A stretch of 64,000 bases of DNA from Sabellastarte sp. h YS-2021 (lineage: Eukaryota > Annelida > Polychaeta > Sabellida > Sabellidae), in NCBI GenBank assembly GCA_964017235.1, contig OZ024935.1, positions 248,001-312,000 of the forward strand, written 5' to 3'. The notes under the pieces were generated by a model. It saw nothing but the letters and a program-made list of their open reading frames with translations. It was not told the origin of the DNA and made no database searches. Made by a program: the position numbers and the translations under genes. Every line of letters starts with the position of its first letter. Within the stretch, counting starts at the first letter, position 1. Of the stretch, positions 1 to 12,883 are shown one piece after another.

Positions 1-676
1 CTATAAGCTACCTGTAGATTCTAGAACTTCCTTACTTGATCTGGTTATTGATATTAACTTCAGGTTAGTTCTATAAGATTCTAGACGCTTCTATAAGTAT
101 ATATAAGGACTGTACATCTGACCACACATGAAATTAGTGTTTGCTGGCTATAAGGAAGGCTATTTGTGTCTAAGAACTAATAACAAGTGGATGTAAATTA
201 CTTGTTTTGTTGTGAACTTTTACTGGAGTGAACTGGATACAGTGTCTGGATAGATCTGCTGTACTCTGGATATTACTTATTATATACAGTGAGTGGATTC
301 ACTGCATTTTGGAAATTGTCAAAGTATAAAACACAGTTGTGCAAACTCTCTGAATATCTCTGAACGTTTTGTGTAATTGAACATTAAACAGATCACAGGA
401 TATGGATATCTGTGTGTTATTGATCACCAGAGGGATCACAGGACAGATCACAGGACAGATTGCTGGATACAGTGGACAAATTTAACTGTCAGTCAGATCA
501 GGCCAGATTAGTTTCATTTTTATGTTATTGTATGTACTATTGAGAGCATACCACCAGTTGACTGTAATCATTATTTTTAATTGTTAATAAATTTGTTAAA
601 TTAAACTTTTTGTCTTTTCCTGTTGCAACTTAAAAGCAACCGGTAATTACTACCATGCGTGCCCCGTGACCATAAC
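1..676 (+). mobile_element. LTR fragment of the window's Gypsy family
   Basis: This matches the LTR at 20616-21632 along most of its length. Shared blocks include the TATA-like GTATATATAAGGA near 97, the GCTGGCTATAAGGA block near 144, the AATAAATTTGTTAA block near 588 and the ending AACCGGTAATTNCTACC...GTGACC(A/G)TAACA. It is cut by the left edge of the window and is clearly diverged from the young copy, so it is older. No primer-binding site follows it, so it is a 3' LTR or a solo LTR remnant. Confidence 0.85.
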
Positions 677-679
677 ATA

Positions 680-1345
680 CAGTTTGGAACTTGCTAAGAT
701 TAAATCTTGAAAGACTCCTGAACAGGGAATTACAATAGTCAAGCCGACTACTCACAAGATCATTTGCAGCCTTCACAGTGGCTTCCTTTGCAAGATGCTG
801 AGATTCCTAAGATCCCTCAATCGTACAAAACAGGCCTTATAGACAGACTGAATATGCCTAGAAAAAAGTCAAACCACACCCTCATATTTTTACCACTTTT
901 TCAGGATGCAATGGATTATCGAGAGTATTGACTGGCAAGAAGGAGTTTTTCATGATGCAACATTGAAACAAAAATAATAAATTTGGTTTTATCAGGACCG
1001 AGGTTTAGTTGAGTGGCCAAGCTTGTAGGCAGATTGATACTCATTTTGTCTAATTGATTTGATTTTATGGGATCAATTATCTGGGAAGCAACAACTCATA
1101 TATCTGGTTTAAATATAATGCACAAGCCAGATATATAGTAGTCATTCTTTATATCATCACATGACAAAGAAGCTTTTTTGATCAGTGGGGTAACAACTGC
1201 CTTCTGGAAACCCTCTTGAACAAAGCCTTCAGACAAGGAACAGTTTACTAGTTTTGTTATTGATGGAATTAAAATATCTAAACATTCTTTCAAGAAAGAT
1301 TTTGTTACTTTTGTATGTTTCCTCCTCAGAGACATATAGTACAAG
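680..1345 (-). mobile_element. CR1/L2-type LINE fragment, internally deleted
   Basis: On the minus strand, 1344-1096 encodes a stretch typical of the N-terminal part of CR1/L2-type reverse transcriptases: a FLKECLDILIPSITKLVN block followed by a VVTPLIKK block. The part at 680-870 matches the C-terminal region of the second LINE at about 8030-8200 (shared GAGTTACAATAGTC-like block). The order on the minus strand, N-terminal part first, agrees with one element that has lost its middle, including the catalytic segment. This is a dead non-LTR retrotransposon fragment. The assignment to the CR1/L2 group is from motif recognition only. Confidence 0.75.
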
Positions 1346-1739
1346 CTTTATCCTTGTTCATCTTGCAATCTGCTTGCATAATCTGGACCCATTTAGGGTG
1401 GTCTTGTTTGAGTGCCAGATACACTCATACTGATGTTTGAGTACCCTTGCCCTCCAACATGGATAAGGCAGCCATCCTGCAGATTCCTTGGCAAAAGTGC
1501 AAGTGAGAAGAGGTGCATGTTTATTCAAAAACAGAGGTTGTGCACATACTGTTAATATAAGACAACTAACTGTGCCTCCATGAATTCCAGGAATTTCTGA
1601 GAGCATTTCTTAGGCTGGATATACTAATTTTGAGGTATTGCCTGAAGGATACAGTATTAGACTTGGATACAGACAGAATAGAAAAACCAAACTTACACTT
1701 GATCAAAGCACGATCAAAGATGAACTCACCAACCTTGAA
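1346..1739. other. unassigned gap between repeats
   Basis: An open frame exists here on the minus strand (1606-1358), but it shows no domain I recognise and lies between fragments of mobile elements. I treat it as non-coding. Confidence 0.4.
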
Positions 1740-2365
1740 ATGTGTAAGGTGTCATTGCTGGTGTGATCCGTTTGGTGTCCAATAACACACAATATCTGTA
1801 TCCTGTGATCCTTTCACCTTTGACTAACACAAAATGTCTGTACACAGATATTCAAAAAGTTTGCATACACGTGATGCCTGTTCCAAGATATGGACAATGT
1901 CCAAAATACAGTAAATCAATTCTATGGTAGATCTACACACTGAAAGTCCAGATACAAACAATATCTAAAGTACAGCAAATATAAACAACACAAGCAGTTT
2001 ATATCCACTTGACAATAGTTCCAAGACACAATTAACTTTCCTTATTGCCAGTGAAAACTATATTCCTCATGGTCAGATATACAGCAATTTATTTACATCT
2101 GTGGAAATGGCCAGAAGATTATAGAATTAACTTGAAAATAAACACTGTTTACAGGAATCACTGAGGAGGCTCTAGAAACCAGTTCAGGGGTGTTTCTCCA
2201 AATCTACAAATAGATCACCCTAGTGGAACAACAGACATAAATACCAGTTAATTAATTCTGTGGAAAAATCAATAACTGAAGGTCTTCATATGGCAATGCA
2301 CAAACACAACACCTTCCACAAATTAAATCATGCCTTGGCACAGTGGTTATATATGTAATAGAACG
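1740..2365 (-). mobile_element. old LTR-like copy, same Gypsy family, antisense
   Basis: Reverse-complement matches to the LTR at 20616 are seen at several points in the right order: the block around 1888-1920 (TTGGACATTGTCCATATCTTGG type), the block at 2168-2215 (GATTTGG-GAAAC ... TTTCTAGA) and the LTR start near 2360. It is strongly diverged. It may be a solo LTR or part of another lost copy. Confidence 0.65.
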
Positions 2366-3575
2366 TCATCTGGTCAGTACTGGTAAGTTGAAATAAAAAT
2401 AGAACATAAGGACAAATTATACTGTTGAGTAGATATACTGTAACTATTTTAGATGAAAAATATATCAGTACTTATATCACTTTCCGAAATTCTATTGCTT
2501 ACAGGGACTTGATTTTATAGTTTTTGTTTTATTTGAACCTCATATGGTCCACACAACTCAGTTGAAAAAAGCAAAATAAAGACGTACCATACTTTTGAGT
2601 GGATATATTTTTGAATATTTTAAATGAAATGTTAAGATAAAATATCTATATCCGTTTCAATTTCCAGTATTTTTTGTGACAAAAATTACATTCACAAGAG
2701 TTGTTTGTGTTTAAAAGTTTAAGAAATGTGTATCAAGACAGTTATGTTTACTCAGGGTTAGCAAGACAAATAATTTATACAAAGAAACCAAATAATAAAA
2801 ATAAATAACCTTAAATTATACTGGTATATTTTATTGAAATACAGCCACACAAAATCTTGCTTGCACCAAGGCATTTTTATCCTGTTTTAAATTTGTGATG
2901 CACTTACAAATTTTAATCCCCTGTCACTCAGTGGATAAGGAATTGTATAATCACTTCAGACAAAATGAGTTCCATATATTGCAACCTCCTTACACATACA
3001 AATATCTTCACCTTAGTAACTACAGGAGGATTAACAATCATGCATAATGCCCACTGTGCCAACAGCTGAGTGATACTTATAATGACAATAGAAAAAAATT
3101 ATACTCTGGTTGTACTCTGGAAAAAAGTAACAGGGCTGTCACTATACTCTTGACCAGTTTAAATAGCTTTGGTAAAGGTCTGAGGAACCAGAGCAGGGAC
3201 TTTTTTGCGTGGGATTAATAAAACCAGTTGAAACCTTAGAATAAAATGCAAATATTGAGTGACAGATAATAGCAAAAAATCATTGGAAGGAAATCATGAA
3301 CTGCATATTTGTTACATGATGATCATAGGTTTAAAAAGTGGAAAAAAAATCCATTTTGCATGATATTTGGAATGATAAAAATCATGATTAAAATCAATGA
3401 TTTCAATGAATTGATTTAAGTCATTTACCCTGGTTTAAACTTGTATGATATCAGGCATTGCATTATGTGACTTAATAGGTTCAGTTTCAGTGATTTTAAG
3501 ATTTTTGTCCGTTTTTAAGCAAAATTAAAAACTTTTGGTCAATTGACCAGTATTGACCGCTGTTAGTGCATTGAT
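2366..3575. other. AT-rich stretch, nothing recognised
   Basis: No coding region, RNA gene or clear repeat could be supported on either strand. It separates an LTR-like copy from the 3' end of the antisense Gypsy fossil. Confidence 0.5.
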
Positions 3576-6500
3576 CACGGCGATTTTAACCAGTTAAAAC
3601 CACCCCTTCAATTGAACAGCCAACCCTGCCCCAAATCGATAAATAGATCACTATAGCTGTGTGTAAGAAACATCAGTGTTGATCTGACCAGTTCTGTTGG
3701 ATACATAAAAATTAGTAACTCAGTGACTTTATTTTGCAAAACACACTTTCCTCAGATTAAAACATGCATTGGTACAGTGCCTATGTGTATGTAACACCTC
3801 ATGTTTAAAGACAAAATTTGAAAGCAAAGGTGTCACAAAATTTTACAGTTTTTTCTTCAAATATACATATACATACACAGTTAATAACTTTTCACAAAAT
3901 CTTTTTATCTAAATACAAAAGTAGCATCCATTCCATGTATAATTTTTACAAACTTATCAACCACAAAAAATACAAATTGTATTTTGAACAAAGTTTCTGG
4001 ATATGACATCTGCACAGATATTCTCCTTTCCTTTAACATGTTTTATTTGTAGACTCTTGCAACATTGAACTCTAATTCAATAATCTCCTATTTTTGTTCT
4101 TCATTTTGTGCAAGACTAAAGGGCTGTGATCTATGTATACAATAGTGAGTTTTGATGATGAAAATATATAGATATCAAAATGTTGAACTGCTAAAATCAG
4201 GGCTAAACATTCCTTTTCTAGTGCACAGTAATTCTTTTGATGTACATTGATTATTTTGGAAAAATAAAAATGGGATGTTCAATATCTTTATCAGCAGATG
4301 CACTGGCACCCACATCACTGGCATAACACAACCAGCCAGAACGTAGCAGTTAGTACGTGTTCCAAACAGAAAAGGTTTTCTACTTTGTCAAATGATTTTT
4401 GATAAGCCTGTGATCAATGATATTTTACAACCTTTTTAGTAGCTCAGTCAGTGTAGCAGTGACCTCTGAGTATTTTTTGCAAAATTGTTTATAATACCCT
4501 GCCATTCCAAAGAAACTCTTAAACTTATTTTCAGGAATGGGGTAGTCAATGATGCTTTTAACCTTTACCTTAACTGGTGTCACCACTCCATGACCTACTA
4601 AATGCCATAAGTAAACAACCTTTGTTTTTACAAAGTCAGTCTTTAACGAATTCACAGAAAGGTTTATTTGCTTGATCAAAAACAAAACTTGTTCAAGTAT
4701 CACTAAATATGACAATATCATTGACACACACTTCTATACCTTCTAAGTCCTTCAACCATAAATTCATTATCCTCTGAAATGTAACTTGGTTACCAAGTAA
4801 CCTTTCAGTAAATCAAATTTTGTAATATATTTGGCATTACCAATATGATCAATACATTCTTCTATTCTTAGTATGAGAAATGAATTGGTTTTACTCAAAA
4901 GATTTACTTTTCTACAGTTCGTGCAATATCTGTTTGAACCATCTGGTTTCAGGACTAAGACAAGGAGATAACAACTGCTTTGATTTGGTTCAATTATATC
5001 TTTTTCCAACATGTATTGCACTTTTTGTATTATTTTTTAAGTTTGATTTGGTTTACTCGATATGGATGTTGTTTGACAGGACTGGCATTGCCAACATCAA
5101 CATCATGCATGAGTATATTGGTCCTGCTAGGGACATCTGGAAATACTGACTTATACTTGAAGAATAACTCAATATGTTGGATCCTCTTATCTGGAGGTAT
5201 GTAATTCAGTTTGGTTTTTAAATCAGTAAGAATCTTTAAATTACTCAACCTCATTTTACATTCAACTTCAACATCAGGAGTATCACCCTACACTTCAGGC
5301 TCCTGATTTCTGTCATTTTCTACATTACAGTCTGTAGCCAAGACAGGCTTTGTCATTCTCTGTTCAAAGTATGGTTTAGCATAGTCACACGACACAGTTG
5401 GGTTGACTTTCTTCTGTCCAGAGTTTCAATAACATAGTTTAGATTGCCTACTTTGTTTAACACTTTGTATGGCCTGTGGTATCAGGCCTGCAATGTGTTT
5501 CCTGGGACAGATAATAACACTAAAACATTGTCTCCTGGTTTTATAAGACAGTTTTATGATTTCCTATCATAAAACATTTTCATTTTTGACTGAGAATTCT
5601 TCAGATTTTGTTGCATCAGCTCACAAGCCCTTTTTTTTACCTACTCCTGAACTTTGAAATGTAATCGAACAGGTTAGGGCTCTCAGTATTCTCAAAAAAA
5701 CAATTTTCTGTCAACAGCTTGAGAGGACTACAGACTCAACTAAAGATCAATTCAATGGGACTAAAACCTAGAGACTGTTGCACTTACTCCCTAACTTCAA
5801 ACAACAAGTTGATGCATTCATTGCAGTCTTTGTCCCAATTAAATATATTTTTCAAAGTTGAATGGAACCTCTCAAGCGCACCTTGTGATTCTGGGTGATA
5901 AACACTAGATTTGATCTGGCATCTAGTTTAAATACAACTTTTTGAAATAGTCGCGAAATGAAATTTGACCTCTGATCTGACTGGATCTTTTAGTAAGCCT
6001 AAAGTAACTAAAGTAAAGAAATTGACTAAAGCTTTAGGGAATTTTGGTGCTGTTATGTTCGTCAAAGGTGTGGCTTGTGGAAATCTTGTTGATGCACACA
6101 TAATGGTCAAAAGATATTGGTTTCTGGATTTAGTTTTTTGGCAAGGGGCCTACACAGTCAATTATTACTTTGCTAGATGGTTCCTCAAATGCTGGAATGG
6201 GCTTGAGAGGAGCTATGGGAATCTTCTGGTTTGATTTTCCTATTATTTGACCAATGTGACAAGTCTTGCAAAATCCTGCCACACAGTGCCAAATGTGAGG
6301 CCAGTAGAAATGTTTGGTTATTTTGCTATAGGTTTTATTGTTACCTTAATGAGAAACGTTTGAAGATTCATGAGCTAACTTCAGTATGTCACTTTTGTAT
6401 ACTTCTTGTACAAAAATCTGATGTATGACTTACCTTTTTCCTGATACAGGGACATTTCATGTTCTCCATTTTTTTGCATAAACACATCATAATTCACATA

Positions 6501-9500
6501 AAAACCTACTGAAATCTTACCTAGCTCTAATGGTGGTAAGACCAACTCGATTGTAGGAGCTATTTTAGGGTCATTTTCTTGATCTGAGATCAATTTTGAT
6601 TTTGAAAATGATACATCTGATCCATCTCTTGTGTCTCATTTCTCAGAATCTTCTCTTCCCTTAGGTTCAGTATCACTATGATTCTGCACATCATGGCCAA
6701 GAATGTATCTGATAAATCAACTAAGGCATCCATAGATTGTTTGCAATCATTTGGTTCTTGGGCTTTTGAGAACAGCATAGGAGGGAAAAATAACAGGAAT
6801 AGCCTCAACTAACTTCTCAGTGCTAACCAAAGTGATCGGCTTAGAAGTAACCTTATAGGATCAGCAACACCTTTCCACCTGCCAAATCAATTCCTAACAG
6901 CAAAGATACCCCTTTAATGGGTACAGTGGGCCTGGTATCCACCACAACAGAACCAGTAACTAAGTCTAATACTATGTTGACCTTACCTAAATGAATGTTC
7001 ACACGACCTCCTTCAGTACCTTGAGCAATAACACTCTCCCCAGTAGAAGTGCCTTCATTCAATGGCAATACATCTTCTAAAAGTAAAAACTGAGTAGCCA
7101 GAGTGTAACTTAATATCTTTATTTATACCTGATTGGAACTACTATCCAAGGATACAAAACCATCAAACACAAACATTTTAAATTCCTCCTAATAGTCTCA
7201 GACTTGTCTAAACCAATACTTGATTCTGTTCTATTGGGAGCCAAATGTCAGACATAACATGCCCAGATTTTTTTTACAATATTGACATACAGCAGCAAAG
7301 TATCTGCATGGGTTTTCTATCCTTACTCATAGTCTGATTTGAGATTTGAACATTATCTGAAGTCTTTTCTGGAATTACATTTGCAGATTTCTTTCCTACA
7401 CCAGGATAAGACTTCTTAGTAAAACCAGAGGATCTATGGACTTGAGAGTCAGCTGCTGCTTTTTACTAATATTCCATACTTTCTGTTTATCTAATCTAAT
7501 CTAATGTGGACTTTTATAGCGCTTAATCTCCATCACTGATGGACTCTAAGGTGCATCGAAACATAAAGCAAGGCAGTTAACGTTAATCAAGGGACATAGC
7601 CAGGTCATACCAAGGAGACACAGACTATGGTGGGTAGGCTTTTGCAAACAGGTATGTTTTAAGCTTCCTTCTGAAGGAGGCAACTGATGTTGCACTGCGA
7701 ACATCTTGAGGGAGTTCATTCCAGATCTTAGGAGCATCAAAGGCAAAACTATGACCAAAATGTTTGGCTGACTTAAAGATAGATGAATGGAAAGGAAGAA
7801 CTGTAAGGTATTAACGATCTGGGTGACTATGCCTAGTACTATAGGGACAACTACTAAAAGACAAGAACGGTTCAAAATAGGAAGGAGAACCACTATGCAA
7901 AAATTTATACACTAGTGTTGCAGTTTTAAAAATACATCGGTACTTAACAGGTAACCAGTGGAGTTTCTTTAGAATGGGTGTAACATGAGCATACTTTCCA
8001 TGATTTGTAACAATACGAGCAAGGTTTTCTGAATACTTTGCAATTTGTGCTGATTGAAACCTGACAAACCTCTGAACAGAGAGTTACAATAGTCCAGACG
8101 ACTACTAACCAAGGCATTTGCAGCAAGGACTGCCACTTCAGGAGAAAGATACTTTTTAATTCTACGGAGGTCATGCATCTGAAGAAAGCATGCTTTGCAA
8201 GTCTTCTTGATATGCTCAGAGAAGGAAAAATCTGCATCAAACCACACACCTAGATTTCTGACAGAATCAACCGGATGAAGAAGGCTACCAAGAATGCTAA
8301 CAGGAAAGTGAGAAGAAATCTTCAAACGTTGAGCCTTAGAACCAAAGACAATAAATTCAGTTTTTTCAGGGTTGAACTTCAATTTACTGAGAGACATCCA
8401 CTCTTGCACATCATGAAGGCAGGCATTTAGCTTGGCGAGAGCTGAAGAACCATTCTTATGGGAGAGATGGATGTATAACTGAGTATCATCTGCATAAAAA
8501 TGGAATTTAATATGATAATATGATTCATCCAGATAGCTTTTAATGTCATCACAAACAAACCTTTTGAACTCTTCAATCAAAATGACCTGCCTAAGCTTTT
8601 TAAAGTCTGTACCAACTTCATTAGAATTACACCATCTGTCAAAGTACAATTCTGAATTTTTAACGATATGCTTCTGGTATCAATTTATAGGCTTTTAAAA
8701 TAGCATTTTTCACACAGCCATAGTCTGCACCTTCAGAAACCATTGAAGACACTTTGTAGCAATAAAGGTCACAGGTTTGTTGGCCATTTCAAATTTTGAG
8801 CCACTTGTTCAAAGTGTTGTAAGTATTAAGGTATTTATCAACTTCCGATTCATTCAAAGGTGCATGGTACTAGTTTCACATTTTTCCAAAATCAAAGTTG
8901 TTAGCAACTGACTCTTCATGAGTAATTCAGTGGGCATTGAATTCCAACACTTTCATTTCTCTTTCATGCACAAGCTCTTCTTATCATTGTTGAGCTTGGG
9001 CTTCAAGCTCTTCCTTTCACCGTTGAGCTTCAAGCTCTTCTTATCGCTCTTGAGCTTCAATCTCTTTGAGTCTTAATTCTTTTTTAGTTTCTAATCGCCT
9101 GATCTCAACTTGCCCAGAATATTCTATTGGAAGTGGTTTATGCACCTCTAAACAACTATCATGTAAACGGTCTTCATCTACTAGTTGTTCAACAATAAGC
9201 CTTTTACGTTCATGTTTACGTGTTGACCTTTTCACCTTTAATTGTAATTCTTGTGCTATATGCATTAACATATAATTTTCAAATGTTTCTAAAACCTCCA
9301 AAGATGGTGACTGTACAAACTCTTTAGCACTAGCCATGTTGAGCACTGTTAACTGTGATATACCTTCCAGCAAAATAAGTGATTTTTCAAAATGCTAATT
9401 AAATGACTGGATCAACTGGTTAGATCAAATAGTTGGATCCCGGATGAGATTCCAATTCTCCTGTTACAGTCATGGGGCAAGTGCAATAGCAATTATCAGT

Positions 9501-9905
9501 GGCTTTCAAGTTTCAACAGGAAAAGATAAAAAGTTTACTTAACAAATTTATTTAACAATGAAAATGACAATTACTGTCAACTGAGATGCTCCTAATAGTT
9601 CATACAATTATACAATAATGAAACCAATCTGACTTGACCACAGTCCTATTCACATAATTAAAAATTAAATCTGTCCACTGTATCCAGCAATCTGTCTTGC
9701 AATCTGTTCCGTGTTCAGTATACACACATGTCTATATCCTGTGATCCATTCAACGTCCAATAACACAAAATTTCCATATCTGGATATTCAGAGTATCTGC
9801 ACAACCATGTTGTCCCCGCCAAGATATGCACAATAACCAAAATGCAGCAAATCCACTCTCCGGTAGATCCACAAATGAAATCCAGTTCACTTGTATAAGA
9901 GTTCA
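3576..9905 (-). mobile_element. decayed Ty3/Gypsy element, antisense, Gmr1-like order
   Basis: This is an old copy of the same family as 20616-27679, read from right to left. Parts in order: 5' LTR remnant about 9905-9455, leader 9454-9340, gag about 9339-8525 and 7488-7200, protease-like region about 7150-6850, integrase about 6600-5600, reverse transcriptase about 5250-4430, RNase H about 4400-4050, and a 3' LTR remnant about 3795-3576. The LTR boundary near 3795 matches the family start. It is heavily broken, with well over ten breaks, and a LINE is inserted in gag. Integrase lies upstream of reverse transcriptase here too, as in the young copy. By its divergence it is much older than that copy. 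Confidence 0.85.
7489..8524 (-). mobile_element. 5'-truncated CR1/L2-type LINE nested in old gag
   Basis: The minus strand encodes the C-terminal half of a non-LTR reverse transcriptase: the catalytic YADDTQLY motif (8496-8473), an EWMSLSKLKFNPEKTE block and an RNLGVWFD block, which are typical of CR1/L2/Rex-type LINEs. The 3' end carries the GCGCTATAAAAGTCCA-like sequence followed by short ATTAG repeats (7489-7505), as expected for this group. The element is truncated at its 5' end just before the catalytic motif, the usual outcome of incomplete target-primed reverse transcription. It sits cleanly between two halves of the old gag: GATGAA is left on one side and GATAAA on the other, possibly a short diverged target duplication. 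Not functional. Confidence 0.88.
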
Positions 9906-11377
9906 TGACAAAATGTATATATGTAGCATGTATTTATCCAACTGAAATGGAAACACAAATATAAAATCTTAGTAATTAACCTGGTACATGTTTTAGGCCT
10001 CAAAATACTGATTTTGTGTGAGTACCAGATATTTGTTGTACTCTGGCAGTTACGTGTGTACATGTGATTCAGGGGTCAAATGTTCAGTAAGGAAGATTTT
10101 TATATGGAAGTTAAACAGTATTTTATATGTGTTTATTGTTTTCAGGTTGTAATGGTCCTTTAAGAATTGTATTATCGTTGAAAGAGTCTATGTTACTAAA
10201 TTCCTTTGTGTTCTCATTGATGTAAAATTGAACAATTTGAATTATTATACATGGGTATGGGGTAATACATATGTAAACAACCAAAAAGCCCATTTATTTA
10301 CAAATATATGGCTGGAATTAAATGTCATATGTTGTAAAAATAGAAAAAAACTTGTTAGAGTGCTCTGAAAGAAATATTTGAAAGTAGCCAAGTAGTAAAA
10401 ATTGGTTAGATATAAAAAGTAAAAACTTCTTCACATTCTTTTCCCACAGCATAACCCTAATTTGCTTTTAAATTGTAACTTGATAATCTACGTAAGCAAA
10501 AATAGTAATTGGTTGTTGTACATAGTTAACATATCATGTTTGCAGTTGAAATTGCCTTACAAGATGTCACTGTTATACCACAGTGCTTCACACTGGCACG
10601 GGTGTACGAATTAAAGCATATTTATGTTTTATATGTGATTAAATAGATATTATAACAGCATTTCTATTTTTTTATTGGACCTAAATCACTGGATAAATAT
10701 GGGAGAAAAATAAATTATTGAAAATAAAGCGTTTTTATTACCAATTATCTAATTTTTTAGCAAGCATAATATTTCAGGCAATACTTTGGTATATGATAAA
10801 ATGCTTTCAAATAACCAATCAAAAAAAAAAACAACAACAAAAAACGCATAACTGGTATGGCAAAAAAATGATGTTTTATGTTGTTGCCTTACTATCTATC
10901 TTTGTAAATTTTTAATTACAGTTTTGTAGAAAGGAAGAGATAGTGCTCAAAATGTTTCCCAAATTGCTTTTAAAAATTCTTTGATCTGACTTTTATTGTT
11001 AATTTGGTATTTTATTTGTAATTTATTTTCCATTGGGCAATGTTTACAATAAAATACAACTGAAATATGGAAGCTTTACAATGTACATGGGTGGTCACTG
11101 AGATAAACACTCTTCAGAAATTATGACAGCAAAACTGTTAAAGGGTTTGAACAATAATATGACACAAACCAAATGTCATGGTAGGCATTGTTTAAGTATA
11201 TGTTGTTATTTAGTTTGTGCCATTATGTTATTTAAACTACTTAAATTTGAAAACTTTGAAGACCGTTTATCTCTATGACTGTTTATCTTAGTGACCACCC
11301 GTGTACAGGAGAAAGATATAAGAATAGTGAATAAGAAACCAAAAGAAACCTCAGTGCTGAATGGAGGGTGGTACCAT
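9906..11377. other. AT-rich stretch without recognised features
   Basis: About 1.5 kb between the LTR remnant and the next element. It contains an A-rich run near 10820-10845 and short open frames with no recognisable domain. I see no gene, RNA or structured repeat. Confidence 0.5.
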
Positions 11378-11554
11378 TATACCCCGGGTCTAATGGTAAC
11401 ACCGCTAAGAATTGGGGAGCTTTCATTATTTTCGAGATTACAATTTCAAGAACTACTTTTTACCAAACTCATACCTAACTAAACTTCTCTATTTCACAAT
11501 TTCTTCCCTAGTGGCACAGTGGAACCCGCTTCCTCTCTACTTCTTTCCCGGTGG

Positions 11555-11830
11555 TACAGTGGAACCTGAATGTTGTCCCGATGTAAAGCCAGACACTGAG
11601 CGTGAATCTCTTATAAAATATTCATCTGACCAGGTATTTGTAGATTGGTCAAATACAACTTTGGATGGAATCTCATCTGCTGACCTAAAGACTACAGACG
11701 CCATCAACTGACCCAAAAGCAATTATTGACAGTAATTTGAAAATAGATTTTGTAGAGTGTGAACCAAACCCCCAATGTGGAACATGTAGTGGACCAGCAG
11801 TGAGGATTTTGGAAACAAATCACTCAAAGA
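11555..11830 (+). other. coding-like remnant, unknown
   Basis: One frame reads EPECCPDVKPDTERESLIKY and continues as FVDWSNTTLDGISSADLK. After a frame change the sequence near 11735-11845 reads EPNPQCGTCSGPAVRIL and ends at a stop. The composition looks protein-like (cysteine pairs, few low-complexity runs), unlike the minisatellite that follows. I do not recognise the family. It may be an exon fragment caught by the surrounding element or the remains of its own gene, or chance. Confidence 0.25.
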
Positions 11831-11839
11831 TTGCTTGTA

Positions 11840-12883
11840 CTGTCTGAAACAATGTACCACTAGGGAGGAACTAGAGAGGAGGCTGGTCCCACTGTGCCAC
11901 TAGGGATGAATTTGCATGTAGGGAAGAAGTTTATCAGGGCTGGGTACAACTGTACCACTGAGGAAGAACTAGAGAGAAGGGAGGTCCAACTGTACCACCA
12001 GGGAAGAACTGGAGAGAAGGCAGATCCCACTGTAGTGATAGGGAGGAATTAGAGAGGAGGCAGATCTTATTGCGCCACTAGGGAACAAATTGTGCAGTAG
12101 GGAAGAACTAGGGCAGGAATGGGTCCCACTGTGCCACCAGGGATGGATTAGCATGCAGGGATGAAGTTTGGCAGTAGTTCGTCCCACTGTACTACTAGGG
12201 AAGAACTAGCAAGGAGGCAGGTCCCACTGTACCACTTGGGAAGAACTAAAGAAGAGGCAGGTCCCACTGTACCATTAGGAAAGAACTAGAGAGGAGGCAG
12301 GTCCCACTGTAGTATTGGGGAGGAACTAGAGAGGAGGCAGGTCCTACTGTGCCACTAGGGGAAAAATTGTGAAGTAGGGAAGAACTAGGGCAGGAATGGG
12401 TCCCACTGTGCCACCAGGGATAGATTTGCATGTAGGAAAGAGTTTGGCAGGGGTGGGTCCCACTGTACCAGTAGGGAAGAACTAGCAAGGAGGCAGGTCC
12501 CACTGTACAACTAGGGGAGATATCGTTAAGTAGGGAAGAACTAGTGTGCCCCACTTTGTCACCAGGGATGAATTTGCATGTAGGGAAGAACTTTGGTTGG
12601 TCCCACTGTACCACTAGGAAAGAACTAGAGAAGAGGTAGGTCCCAGTGTACCACTAGTGAGGAACTAGAGAGGAGGCAGGTCCCACTATACCACTACAGA
12701 AGAAATCGCGAAATAGGGATGCACTGAAGAGGAGGCATGTCCCACTGTGCCAAGAGGGAAGAAATTGTGAAAGAGGGAAGAAGTTGGCCAGGAATGGGTA
12801 TCACTGTGCCACCAGGGACGAAGTTGCATGTAGAGAAGAATTTTGGCAGGGCTGGGTCCAAATGTACCACTAGGGAGAAACTA
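11840..12883 (+). repeat. minisatellite, 40-60 bp units
   Basis: Units of the type CACTGTACCACTAGGGAAG followed by AACTAGAGAGGAGGCAGGTCC recur about 20 times. A short 40-bp form and longer forms of about 57-59 bp (with a TTTGCATGTAGGGAAGAA insert) alternate. The open frames on the minus strand here are by-products of the repeat. The array resumes briefly at 14224-14350 after the inserted TIR element. Confidence 0.85.

Noticed and set aside
1358-1606. 82-codon minus-strand frame
   Set aside because: No known domain and lies between mobile-element fragments.
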